A stretch of DNA of 8,705 bases from Planctomycetaceae bacterium. GTDB taxonomy: Bacteria; Planctomycetota; Planctomycetia; Pirellulales; Thermoguttaceae. Under the pieces are notes generated by a model. That model was not told the origin of the DNA and made no database searches. It saw nothing but the letters and a program-made list of their open reading frames with translations. The stretch lies in the NCBI GenBank assembly GCA_009776995.1, contig WRMR01000191.1:1-8705 (forward strand), in the 5' to 3' direction. The translations under genes and the position numbers were made by a program. Shown here one piece after another: positions 1 through 7,518 of this stretch; the stretch's first letter is position 1, and every line of letters begins with the position of its first letter.

Positions 1-57
1 TTGCGCCCTCTGCGTGAAATTCTCTTGTTTCACACGGAGACACAGAGGCACGGAGGA
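1..57. repeat. Head-to-head pair of dispersed 'CACGCAGAG' type repeats
   Basis: Positions 1-19 are the exact reverse complement of 8384-8402 near the other end of the window (19 of 19 bases). Positions 28-57 carry a related motif in the opposite orientation, beginning TTTCACACGGAGACACAGAG. The two copies point away from each other across a spacer of about 8 bases. Short G+A-rich repeats of this type are common between genes in planctomycetes and other environmental bacteria; that statement is general knowledge and was not tested here. A TTG-initiated plus-strand frame runs through this block but looks like a by-product of the repeat. The left copy may continue beyond the window. Confidence 0.8.
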
Positions 58-116
58 ATGATAAACAAGAAACCAAAAAAGCCGCACATAAAAACGCGCG
101 ACTCTGAAAATGGGTT

Positions 117-425
117 TCAGTTTTCATCGGTTTCGATGTTTGGCTCCGTGTTTTGCGAGGGTGGAACACTTGATGGACAAGCACACCGAGTACAGAACGA
201 TAGAATAAAAAAAAGAATGCTGGTTACTAAAACACAAATCCCGTACTTCACTGGTGAAATAAATTTTACGATCAATAAAGCCAGTGATTCTGGTCTAGCA
301 CTATTTGCTGTATATAAGTCGTGAAAAATATAAACAAATGGTCCAAAGGTTAGTATCAATCCGACAATGAAGAGCAGTACAGCAATCAGTCGCAAAGATG
401 ACTTCAATCCTCTATTATTTTTCAT
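117..425 (-). CDS. Small two-helix membrane protein, unknown function
   Basis: The product has 102 residues and I do not recognise its family. It shows a basic N-terminus (MKNNRGLKSSLR), a first hydrophobic helix at about residues 11-34 and a second at about 60-78. Between them lies a short polar stretch, and the tail is Pro/Ser/Glu-rich and acidic (about 84-102). Four cysteines (64, 78, 81, 83) cluster in or just after the second helix. The start at 425 is preferred over an ATG at 452 because a purine-rich AGAGGAAGGA lies just upstream on the minus strand (437-446), although its 11-base spacing is slightly long. The gene is A+T-rich compared with the large genes to its right and stands alone, oriented like the HzsA-related gene upstream of it but separated by a palindrome. 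Its layout resembles that of the protein at 7576-7980 without visible sequence similarity. A plus-strand frame (1-324) overlaps it and is less credible. Confidence 0.6.
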   Translation of the reverse strand: MKNNRGLKSSLRLIAVLLFIVGLILTFGPFVYIFHDLYTANSARPESLALLIVKFISPVKYGICVLVTSILFFILSFCTRCACPSSVPPSQNTEPNIETDEN

Positions 426-554
426 GGCAATATTTGTCCTTCCTCTTAGCATTCCTAACTGTTTAACATTTTCGAGTTATCTTCAAAAGTTGTGTATGGT
501 TGAAACGTGGTGACAATCACGGCGTGACCGCCCTGCCACTCTGGAATTCTGCAC

Positions 555-637
555 TCAGAGCCGCGACGGTTACGGAGCGGTCGAACGGGTTGAGACTCTG
601 TTCCACTTCGACCGCTCGATGACTCTCGCGGCTCTGA
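555..637. repeat. Nested palindromic repeat (two-stem inverted repeat)
   Basis: Two perfect inverted repeats are nested symmetrically. The outer arms are TCAGAGCCGCGA (555-566) and its complement (626-637), 12 of 12 bases. The inner arms are GAGCGGTCGAA (575-585) and its complement (607-617), 11 of 11. Each side has exactly 8 unpaired bases between outer and inner arm, and the central loop is 21 bases. No frame through it looks coding. As RNA it would fold into a long hairpin with a symmetric internal loop. It lies 66 bases past the stop codon of the minus-strand HzsA-related gene, so it could end that transcript or protect its 3' end, but no U-tract follows. The alternative is a small non-autonomous palindromic element of the MITE or REP kind. 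Confidence 0.8.
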
Positions 638-645
638 ATCTTAAA

Positions 646-673
646 CATTCTGCATTCTGCATTCTGCATTCTG
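646..673. repeat. 7-bp tandem repeat (CATTCTG x4)
   Basis: Four exact copies of CATTCTG stand in a row, followed by CAC. The motif ATTCTGCAC that ends this run (668-676) also occurs at 545-553, just left of the palindrome at 555-637, so the palindrome is bracketed by related sequence. The period of 7 is not a multiple of 3 and the run lies outside every credible gene. It begins 30 bases downstream of the stop codon of the HzsA-related gene, counted on the minus strand. Confidence 0.85.
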
Positions 674-702
674 CACTTCTTCGCGGCTCGACGGCGAAAA
701 GC

Positions 703-3699
703 TTACGGTCGATACCAAAGCGACTCCCAATACCGGCGATCGGTTTCGTAAGGATCGATTGGCCGGCGGATGTCATGATCGGGCGGCAGGACACCGTAAC
801 GAATCATCTCACGGGTGTACGGCCAGTTGGCGACAAACGGCGTCATGCTGAAGCGGTTGCTCTCTTCCAGGATGTAACGCCGCCCCCGTTCGATGCCGGC
901 GAGAATCGTTTGGTAATCCGGGTCATTCGTGTCGGCGAACACGGTTCCCCGGCAACGCCCGTTGCCGCCGGCGTCTTTCGCAAGCGGCCCGAGCAGGATT
1001 TTCGATTTTTCCGGTGTGGTCAGGTTGAAAATGACATGCCGGTTGAATCGTCCGCCGTCTTCCGAAAGGGAATGCGAAACACGCATGTTCCGCTCCTGCG
1101 TGTGGCAGGTGTCGCAACGTCGCGTGATTGCTTCCTGCATGGCCCGGGTTTCCGGCCAGTCGGCGTCGTTATTGACTCTCTGGTTGCGGTAGTGCCAGCC
1201 GATCAAGCCGGTGCCGTTGGCCGCGTAAGTACCGGCGTAATTCGCTCCGGATTCGATCCAGTAACGGACGATCTTCTTTTCCGCGCCGGAGAGTTTCGCG
1301 CCTTCGTGTTCCTGTTGGATCAGTTGGAATAACCGGCTTGCCTGGTTGCCGATTTCATAAGGCTCCAAATTGCTCACGGCACGGTTGCGGTTGTCGCCGA
1401 ACATGTTCCGGCCGGACAGCGTGAGATAGCTCATTGTAAAGAGCGGTCCCCAATCGCCGGCCAGGTTGACCCCGGCGTCGGCACGTTCATTGTTGTGGCA
1501 CGCGACGCAATGTCTGTCGAGGATCGGCTGAATGTCGCGTGGAAAGTCGAACACGTCGGGAATGCCTTCGATGGCCGTGGGACGATGCGGCTTGCGGCCA
1601 ATGACCTGTTGCATGGCCGTCGTGTTCGTCAGCGGGGCTTCCATGCGTGTTTCGTGACAACCGATGCACGTCATGGTTTCCCCCGGCATCGTCGTGGTGA
1701 AACTGTGCATCCGCTTGACCGCATTGCCTTCGTGATCCATTGCGATAAAGAACACGCTGCGCATCGCCGGCAGTTCAAAAAACGCGGAACCGTCCGGTTC
1801 CACCGGCACCGTACCGAGAATGCGTTCCAGGGTGAACGTTCCGCCGTTGGAAATCTGGTCCATTCCACCACTGTAATGGACCGGTTCGGGCAATGTTTCC
1901 ACGACAAGCAGTTCCTTGACCGAACCGCGTTCGACTCCGGCCATTTTTCGCCCCTGATAAATGTCGAGCATGGCATATCGCCCGAACGCATCGGATGGTA
2001 CAACCTGGTCGGCAAAGACCGATTCCCGTTCACGCGGCATGACAGGACGCGGCTCGTGCACGCGAAACCCTTTGTCCCTCAGTTCAGGCGGCAATTCAAA
2101 AATCGTTTGCTCACGGCCTTCCCCATCGATCAGTTGGAGTTGTGCGTACTTCGTTGCCAGGAACGCATTTTCACTGAATGCCCACGGGTCGCCGTGGTCA
2201 TAGTGCCGCGAGACTTCGACGGCACCATCCGGGTTGTCCGGGCCGTATTTCGGGTCAATGACCACGATTCTGCCGAGATGCTCGGTTCGCCCGTGGCCCG
2301 GCGAAAAAATCGAGACGATTTTTTCTGAATTGTCAACCGGTTTGGCGCCAAGCATGACGATCCCCGGATTGAGATTGCCGTAAAAAACCATTTGCCGCGT
2401 TCCGTCGGGGTTCATCGTCCAGAGGTGATGGTAATCCACCTGGGAACGGTCAACGTATTCCCAACGCATATACAGGATTTGTCCGTTCGGCAAGGGCCAG
2501 GGCGTGTTGTCCTGTTCAATATTCACCGAAAGCTCACGGATGTTTTCGCCGTTCGGTCCGCAACGGTGCAAGGTTGCGACTTGGGTGAGCCAGCATTGCA
2601 CCCAGCGTTTGGTGCGGCTGGAGCAGAAAATGATGTCGCCCGATGCAAGATAAGTCGGCTCAATATCGTCCCAGTCGCCGAACGTGATTTGTTTCAATCC
2701 CGTGCCGTCGAGGTGGATTTCGTACAGATTGTAATGCCGTTTACCCGCCGGGAGATACGAAAAGATGATTTTTTCGCCGTCATAATGCAACTGAGGGTCG
2801 CGAATTGAACCGCCGGAGTCTTCAAAAACCGTCCGCACGTCACCGGTTTCGAGGTTGAGTACGCAAAGCGACGCCCCGGCATGAGGTTCAAAAGGAAACA
2901 TGTTTTCATCTGCCGCATAATACCCGAAATTGGCGTACCAATGTTCGTCGTTGCCGGGCTTGCGAATGACGAACAAAATCTCGCGGACATGACTCATTTC
3001 GTTGGCGAGAAACTGCTTTTTCAAATCCAACGGCTCCTCTTGCGGGAGCGGTTCGGGCTTGTGCCGAAGGGCGATGTAATCGTAAAACAGCCAGCTTCCA
3101 TCAACCAGCGTGATCGAAAAGAGATTCTGTCCCTGCACGATTTTTCCGGCGGGAATCCCGAAAATGACCGACTCAAAATAACCCGTCTCGGTCCCTGCAT
3201 TGAAACTGCTCCGTCCCGGAGGGCCTTTCGGCTGACGTTTCGGTTCCAGGTCGAACCCGTTGATGTTGATTTTGATGAGCGACTGTTCATGCGGATGGGC
3301 AAACGCAATTCCCATGACGAAATACAACGGCACATCAAACGTTTTGGGGGAGTTAAACTCAATTTCCGAGGTGAATGAAAGCCCGGCGTTTTGCATGTCG
3401 CGTGTGCTGATGTGCATCGGCATCCATTCGTGGTTGCGATGCTTGCCGACAAGAAAACGTGTGACCGGCGACTTTGTGTCGCGCAATTTTTCCCAATCGA
3501 TCCACTTCGTAAACTCGGCCGTTCGGGCATCAGGATAGCCGATTTGAAACACGATGTCATCAGCACCATCGGGGAGAGTTTGGGCGTTTGAGAAACCGGA
3601 AAGTCCCACACAGGCAATCGCAAAGCCAAAGATAAAACAAACCAAAACACGTCGCGGCCAATGACAACAGATAAGTGGAAAACACTGCTTGCACATCAT
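703..3699 (-). CDS. HzsA-related secreted multihaem protein with beta-propeller-like repeats
   Basis: This 998-residue exported protein resembles the alpha subunit of hydrazine synthase (HzsA) and its many homologues outside anammox bacteria, whose reaction is unknown. Residues 1-39 form a Sec signal peptide (PRR, a hydrophobic core, cleavage after SNA). An N-terminal domain (about 45-215) begins VFQIGYPDARTAEF and resembles the galactose-binding-like domain of rhamnogalacturonan lyases. The middle (about 235-540) has TolB/PD40-like blade motifs and the family hallmarks ILYMRWEYVDR and MNPDGT. A linker holds EPRPVMP and VEPDGSAFFELPA. Three c-haem sites follow: CIGCH (678-682), CVACH (731-735) and CDTCH (862-866). 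The ending DPDYQTILAGIERGR also fits the family. The start is ATG-ATG at 3699/3696, preceded by AGGAG (3704-3708); an upstream ATG at 3741 lacks this and would put 14 extra residues before the signal. Haem attachment implies a periplasmic location and a redox role. Making hydrazine is not implied, since no HzsB or HzsC gene is present here. Confidence 0.92.
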   Translation of the reverse strand: MMCKQCFPLICCHWPRRVLVCFIFGFAIACVGLSGFSNAQTLPDGADDIVFQIGYPDARTAEFTKWIDWEKLRDTKSPVTRFLVGKHRNHEWMPMHISTRDMQNAGLSFTSEIEFNSPKTFDVPLYFVMGIAFAHPHEQSLIKININGFDLEPKRQPKGPPGRSSFNAGTETGYFESVIFGIPAGKIVQGQNLFSITLVDGSWLFYDYIALRHKPEPLPQEEPLDLKKQFLANEMSHVREILFVIRKPGNDEHWYANFGYYAADENMFPFEPHAGASLCVLNLETGDVRTVFEDSGGSIRDPQLHYDGEKIIFSYLPAGKRHYNLYEIHLDGTGLKQITFGDWDDIEPTYLASGDIIFCSSRTKRWVQCWLTQVATLHRCGPNGENIRELSVNIEQDNTPWPLPNGQILYMRWEYVDRSQVDYHHLWTMNPDGTRQMVFYGNLNPGIVMLGAKPVDNSEKIVSIFSPGHGRTEHLGRIVVIDPKYGPDNPDGAVEVSRHYDHGDPWAFSENAFLATKYAQLQLIDGEGREQTIFELPPELRDKGFRVHEPRPVMPRERESVFADQVVPSDAFGRYAMLDIYQGRKMAGVERGSVKELLVVETLPEPVHYSGGMDQISNGGTFTLERILGTVPVEPDGSAFFELPAMRSVFFIAMDHEGNAVKRMHSFTTTMPGETMTCIGCHETRMEAPLTNTTAMQQVIGRKPHRPTAIEGIPDVFDFPRDIQPILDRHCVACHNNERADAGVNLAGDWGPLFTMSYLTLSGRNMFGDNRNRAVSNLEPYEIGNQASRLFQLIQQEHEGAKLSGAEKKIVRYWIESGANYAGTYAANGTGLIGWHYRNQRVNNDADWPETRAMQEAITRRCDTCHTQERNMRVSHSLSEDGGRFNRHVIFNLTTPEKSKILLGPLAKDAGGNGRCRGTVFADTNDPDYQTILAGIERGRRYILEESNRFSMTPFVANWPYTREMIRYGVLPPDHDIRRPIDPYETDRRYWESLWYRP

Positions 3700-3703
3700 G
3701 TTT

Positions 3704-3708
3704 CTCCT
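3704..3708 (-). promoter_or_regulatory. Ribosome binding site deciding the start of the HzsA-related gene
   Basis: On the minus strand AGGAG lies 4 bases before the ATG ending at 3699 and 7 bases before a second, adjacent ATG at 3696. The second spacing is closer to the usual optimum, so either codon may be used; the products differ by one methionine. The longer frame from 3741 has no such site. Confidence 0.7.
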
Positions 3709-3765
3709 GTGAATTAGGTGCAAAAACAGACAGTGGCGCACTCTGCAATGCCACTCTTGGCAGTA

Positions 3766-3794
3766 ATTATACCGGAAACGGTCGAAGTATGCAA
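3766..3794 (-). promoter_or_regulatory. Sigma70-type promoter for the HzsA-related gene
   Basis: Read on the minus strand, TTGCAT (3789-3794) is followed after exactly 17 bases by a perfect TATAAT (3766-3771). The predicted transcript start is near 3759, giving a leader of about 60 bases before the ATG at 3699. That leader contains an inverted repeat, AGTGGC (3732-3737) and GCCACT (3750-3755), separated by 12 bases. It could form a small hairpin or a protein-binding site. The -35 box matches the consensus only partly, so the call rests mainly on the -10 box and the spacing. Confidence 0.6.
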
Positions 3795-3845
3795 GAAAAA
3801 ACCGTCAGGAGTTCAAAAAGGGCGGTAAGGCAGGGAAAACAGGGA

Positions 3846-3874
3846 TTGACTGTTGGCATCCAACTCTGTACAGT
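3846..3874 (+). promoter_or_regulatory. Sigma70-type promoter for the alpha/beta hydrolase gene, with palindromic spacer
   Basis: TTGACT (3846-3851) and TACAGT (3869-3874) are separated by exactly 17 bases. They match the -35 consensus at five of six positions and the -10 at four of six. The predicted start of transcription is near 3881, about 38 bases before the ATG at 3919. Within the spacer lies a short palindrome, GTTGG-CAT-CCAAC (3852-3864). ACTGT (3849-3853) and ACAGT (3870-3874) form an outer inverted pair overlapping both boxes. Such a position suits a repressor operator, but no regulator gene is in the window and the arms are short. Confidence 0.5.
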
Positions 3875-3918
3875 GGGACATGAGCCTTGTTCTCCCTGGA
3901 AATTTTGGAGATGTCGCA

Positions 3919-5049
3919 ATGAAAAATACGTGTCCTGTCCTTTTTGCCGCCTTTGCAGTGTCGTTGGGATTGCTTACCGTCACGGCTTTCGGGCAAGGTT
4001 CGCCTCCGGCATGGCTGAAAGATGCTCAGACGCCTCCCGCTGGACAACCGGCGGAGATGATCATTGACACGTTGCTCGCCGGTGAAGATGGTAAGGCGTT
4101 CACGACGGTTGCCGAATGGGAAAAACGGCGTACCGGGTTGCGGGAAGCGTGGATCAAGTATCTCGGTCCCATGGCATCAGTGCGTGAAAAAGGGAAAAAA
4201 TACGAGCCACCGCCGTTTGAAGTTCTTGAGGAAGTCGAGTTGGACGGGATTATTCGCAAAAAAGTTCTTTACACGACGGAACCGGGGCAACATGTGCGTG
4301 CGTACCTGATGATGCCGCAAAAGATGGAAACACCGTGTCCGGCTGTTGTTGTTTTTCATGGGACGAACGAGTATTCGTACCACCAAACCGCCGGTGTTTT
4401 CGATACCGGAGTTCGCGCGACGGGATACCACCTTGCGAGAAAAGGTTACGTCACGATCTGTCCCCAGAACTGCCTCTGGCCATGCAGTGATGAAATCCAA
4501 CTCGCCTATCGTGAAGTCACCAAACAGTTTCGGGAGCGAAATCCGGACAACTGGGGCATGGCGCGCATGATCCTGGATGCGCAGATTGCCGTCGACATTC
4601 TCGTTTCTCTGGACGAAGTCGATCCTCAGCGAATCGGTTGCACCGGACATTCCCTGGGCGGCAAGCAGGCATTGTACCTCCCGGCCTTCGATGAACGGGT
4701 GTCGTGCAGTGTCAGCAGCGAAGGAGGCATCGGCATGGAGCAGTCGAATTGGGAAGCCGATTGGTATCTCGGTCCGCCATCCAAAGAGGCGGGATTTCCG
4801 TTGCACCACCGCGAAATCCTTGCCATGATTGCCCCGCGTCCGTTTCTCCTGATTGGCGGTGACGATTCCGACGGAGACGCCAGTTGGCCCTGCATTGCGG
4901 CGGCCATGCCTGTTTATCGGCTTTACGGCACCCCGCCATGCCTCGGACTGTTCAACCATAAAAAAGGGCACGCCTTGCCTCCTGAAGCGGAAAAAACAAC
5001 TTACGAGTGGTTCGATTCGTTCCTGGTTCCGCAAGAGTTGTGTCAATAG
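3919..5049 (+). CDS. Secreted alpha/beta hydrolase (acetyl xylan esterase / dienelactone hydrolase-like)
   Basis: The 376-residue product is an exported serine hydrolase. Residues 1-25 form a signal peptide (MKNTCPVLF, hydrophobic core, cleavage near AFG-QG). A helical segment at about 65-85 (AEWEKRRTGLREAWIKYLG) is typical of secreted planctomycete relatives. The catalytic core has the oxyanion-hole strand VVVFHGT (143-149), the nucleophile elbow GHSLGG with Ser245, a probable acid among the Asp residues of GGDDSDGD (313-320), and the catalytic His351 in NHKKGHALP. The triad therefore appears complete. Such enzymes cleave esters, often acetyl groups on polysaccharides, but the substrate cannot be read from sequence. 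The start at 3919 is chosen because GGAG (3907-3910) lies 8 bases upstream and the signal peptide begins there; an in-frame ATG at 3853 falls inside the predicted promoter. It is divergent from the HzsA-related gene and lies 123 bases before the NfeD gene, so cotranscription with the latter is possible. Confidence 0.9.
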   Translation: MKNTCPVLFAAFAVSLGLLTVTAFGQGSPPAWLKDAQTPPAGQPAEMIIDTLLAGEDGKAFTTVAEWEKRRTGLREAWIKYLGPMASVREKGKKYEPPPFEVLEEVELDGIIRKKVLYTTEPGQHVRAYLMMPQKMETPCPAVVVFHGTNEYSYHQTAGVFDTGVRATGYHLARKGYVTICPQNCLWPCSDEIQLAYREVTKQFRERNPDNWGMARMILDAQIAVDILVSLDEVDPQRIGCTGHSLGGKQALYLPAFDERVSCSVSSEGGIGMEQSNWEADWYLGPPSKEAGFPLHHREILAMIAPRPFLLIGGDDSDGDASWPCIAAAMPVYRLYGTPPCLGLFNHKKGHALPPEAEKTTYEWFDSFLVPQELCQ

Positions 5050-5172
5050 AATCGAACAGCAGCCGGAAACGAAACACAGCGGATTGACCGGATCATCCCA
5101 CAGTGACTCGTTCTCTGCGAAAAATATTTTAGACTACCTTTCCGTACTTTTCGCGGTAAAAGCAAAACCATC

Positions 5173-7323
5173 ATGATAAAAATATTCAATGGGAAAACAA
5201 CAACGTTGGTTCTGTCGCTGATCCTTCTCCAGGGGACGTTGGCGTTCAGTGCGACGGCTCAAGAACAGGTGTTGGTCTTCGACATCACGTTACCGATCAC
5301 TTCCGGCTCGGCCAATGCCCTGAAGCGGAACATGGAAAGCGAAATCACCCAACTCGCCGCTGATTTGGGCAAAGCCACGTTCATTTTTCGGATGATCGTC
5401 CCGCCGGACCAGGAGAACTACGGTCGCGGCAGCCGGTTCGCCGGGTGTTACGAACTGGCCGGGCTGATTTCCGGTCCGAAACTGGCCGATGTCAGAACCA
5501 TCGCGTTTTTTCCCAATTCCGTGCAGGGACACGCGATTCTCGTCGGGCTGGCCTGTGACGAAATTTATCTGGCAGGCGATTCCCAAATCGGCGAAGCGGC
5601 CATCGACGAACCGCAGTTGACGCCGACCATTCGGCAGGCGTATCGTGAAATTTCCGACCGCCGCACGAAAGTGCCCTGGCCGGTCATCGGGAAAATGCTC
5701 GACAAGTCCGTCGAACTGATGCAGGTCGAAACGGAAAACGGTACGCGGCTGTTCGAGGCGAAAAATCTCGCCGAATTACGCGAGGCGGAAACGTTTCTCA
5801 ATGATCCCGTCGCCGTCAAACCGGCGGGACATCCCGGTTTTTACACCGCCGATGAAGCCCGGCGCATCGGGTTGGCCGCAGGTTTGGCTGACAATCTCAC
5901 GGCCGTCGCCGCATTGCTGCAAGTCGCGCCGGAATCATTGCGCGTCACGCAAATTACCGATTCCGATGGTTACGCGATTCGCGTTGACCTGAAAAACCAG
6001 CTCACCATGGCTCTGGCCGACGAAATTCAGCGTACCATCCTCAAGGCTGTTGACGGGGACAAAAACACCGGCGGACAGGGGGCCAATTTCATCTGCCTTT
6101 GGATCGACTCACCCGGCGGCGATTTGGCGGCCTGTTTGAAACTGGCATCGTTTCTGGCTTTTGATATTGACTCGTCGAAAACGCGAACCGTCGCTTACGT
6201 CCCGCACCAGGCACGCAGCGGCGTCGCCCTCGTCGCCCTGGCCTGCGACGAAACCGCAATCGGCCCCGACGCCGTTTTCGGCGGTGACGGCTCGAAGGAA
6301 TACACCGCCGGCGAAGTGACCGCCGCCATCGAAACGTTGACGACCACGCTGTCGCACAAAACCATGCGCCGCTGGTCGTTGCCTGCGGCGATTCTCGACC
6401 GGAACCTCGAAGTCGCCGGATATTCGCTCAACGGCAATCCGCAAGTGAGAGCGTTTTTCTGCGACAAGGAACTCGCCGCGCAACCCAACCCGGAACTTTG
6501 GACGAAAGGCAAAATTGTCACACAACCGGGGCAAGCATTTGCCGCCAAAGGTCAGGCGGCGATTGACCACCTGCTCGCCGACCGTTTGGCACACGATTTC
6601 AACGGGTTTAAGACGCTCTACCACCTCGAAAACGAGCTGCATCTCGTCACGCCGGGTTGGGTCGATTTTCTCGTTCGTGCCCTGGCTTCGCCCTGGCTGG
6701 CGTCACTGTTGTTGTTGATCGGTTTCCTGGCCGTATGGAAAGAAATGCAAACTCCGGGCTTGGGACTCGGAGCGTCCGTGGCACTGCTTTGTTTCGCGCT
6801 GTTCTTCTGGAGCCGGTTCCTCGGTGGCACCGCCGGATGGCTCGAAGCGATTCTCATCATCAGCGGACTGGTTTTGCTGGCGATAGAAATTTTCGTGTTG
6901 CCCGGCTTCGGGGCGTTCGGCGTGTGCGGAAGCATTTGCCTCGTGGCGGGCTTCGTGCTGGCGAGCCAAACGTTTATCATTCCGCGCAATTCGTACCAGT
7001 TCTCGCAAATGATCAATTCGGGACTCGTGCTGGTCATCTCCGGCAGCGGAACGGTTGCCGTGTTGTTGGCAACGGCACATCTCCTGCACGAGGCGAACAA
7101 ACCCAGAGACACGGAACTGGTTCATGAAACGGAAAAACTGGCCGATTACGACCACCTGCTCGGCAGGTCGGGCGTCACGACCACACCGTTGGTGCCGTCC
7201 GGCCTGGCCATGATCGACGGCGCATTGATCGACGTGGCCTCCGAAGGCGACATGCTCGAAGCCGACACGCCCATCCGCGTCGTCGATGTACGTGGTTACC
7301 GGGTCATCGTGCGGAAAGAGTAA
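5173..7323 (+). CDS. NfeD-family membrane protein with two ClpP-like domains
   Basis: This 716-residue protein has a signal sequence (1-30, cleavage near ATA-QE) and two tandem ClpP/crotonase-fold domains (about 32-250 and 265-480). Four or five membrane helices follow (about 503-522, 528-547, 557-575, 578-600, 614-638), then a C-terminal NfeD OB-fold domain (about 660-716: GRSGVTTTPLVPSG, IDVASEG, IRVVDVRGYRVIV). Family members with an active protease domain are Ser-Lys proteases that cut membrane proteins such as stomatin partners. The second domain keeps SPGGD (313-317) and a candidate nucleophile, Ser349 in RSGVALVALACDE. The first aligns to it at a constant offset of 230 residues (RTIAFFP/RTVAYVP, LACDE/LACDE) but has Gly119 where Ser349 sits, so it looks inactive. 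The catalytic lysine was not assigned with confidence. No clear Shine-Dalgarno sequence precedes 5173; the start is chosen for the signal peptide. A short inverted repeat (CTTTT/AAAAG, about 5147-5162) lies just upstream. No stomatin (SPFH) gene, the usual partner, follows downstream in this window. Confidence 0.9.
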   Translation: MIKIFNGKTTTLVLSLILLQGTLAFSATAQEQVLVFDITLPITSGSANALKRNMESEITQLAADLGKATFIFRMIVPPDQENYGRGSRFAGCYELAGLISGPKLADVRTIAFFPNSVQGHAILVGLACDEIYLAGDSQIGEAAIDEPQLTPTIRQAYREISDRRTKVPWPVIGKMLDKSVELMQVETENGTRLFEAKNLAELREAETFLNDPVAVKPAGHPGFYTADEARRIGLAAGLADNLTAVAALLQVAPESLRVTQITDSDGYAIRVDLKNQLTMALADEIQRTILKAVDGDKNTGGQGANFICLWIDSPGGDLAACLKLASFLAFDIDSSKTRTVAYVPHQARSGVALVALACDETAIGPDAVFGGDGSKEYTAGEVTAAIETLTTTLSHKTMRRWSLPAAILDRNLEVAGYSLNGNPQVRAFFCDKELAAQPNPELWTKGKIVTQPGQAFAAKGQAAIDHLLADRLAHDFNGFKTLYHLENELHLVTPGWVDFLVRALASPWLASLLLLIGFLAVWKEMQTPGLGLGASVALLCFALFFWSRFLGGTAGWLEAILIISGLVLLAIEIFVLPGFGAFGVCGSICLVAGFVLASQTFIIPRNSYQFSQMINSGLVLVISGSGTVAVLLATAHLLHEANKPRDTELVHETEKLADYDHLLGRSGVTTTPLVPSGLAMIDGALIDVASEGDMLEADTPIRVVDVRGYRVIVRKE

Positions 7324-7518
7324 AGATTATCAGATTATTATTTCTGATTCTACCGTATTAAGTGTTTGTTAAATTACGAAAACTGGAGAAACTGCCAATG
7401 ACATAAATTCCCAAAAAAGCCATGATATTATTTTATCACCTTAACCTCAAGAGGTAAGCAAAATGATATTTCCTGTAGTCCATTGAAGTGAAGTTTTCAT
7501 GTGTGAGTCCGTTTACTT
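7324..7518. other. A+T-rich intergenic region
   Basis: Immediately after the NfeD stop codon the composition changes. One 60-base line here (7381-7440) has 20 G or C, whereas one inside the NfeD gene (5881-5940) has 36. A weak inverted repeat, ATCAGA (7329-7334) and TCTGAT (7343-7348), might be a poor terminator for the NfeD gene, but its stem is short and A+T-rich. I see no gene before 7576. Confidence 0.6.

Noticed and set aside
1..324. Plus-strand frame of 107 codons from TTG at position 1
   Set aside because: Its first part is a dispersed repeat and the rest lies opposite a minus-strand gene with a ribosome site and two clear membrane helices; no protein-like features are visible.
619..1332. 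Plus-strand frame of 237 codons
   Set aside because: It begins in the palindrome and 7-bp repeat and then runs opposite the HzsA-related gene, whose family motifs prove the other strand.
703..3699. True hydrazine synthase alpha subunit
   Set aside because: The family signature is present, but three haem motifs, the extra N-terminal domain and the lack of HzsB/HzsC genes argue for a non-anammox HzsA relative.
4177..5046. Minus-strand frame of 289 codons
   Set aside because: It lies wholly opposite the alpha/beta hydrolase, which has a full catalytic motif set; the frame is a compositional by-product.
5107..5135. Promoter directly before the NfeD gene (TAGACT at 5130-5135)
   Set aside because: The region 17 bases upstream (CTCGTT) does not resemble a -35 box, so the evidence is too weak.
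6109..6642. Minus-strand frame of 177 codons
   Set aside because: It lies opposite the second ClpP-like domain of the NfeD protein and has no recognisable domain or ribosome site.
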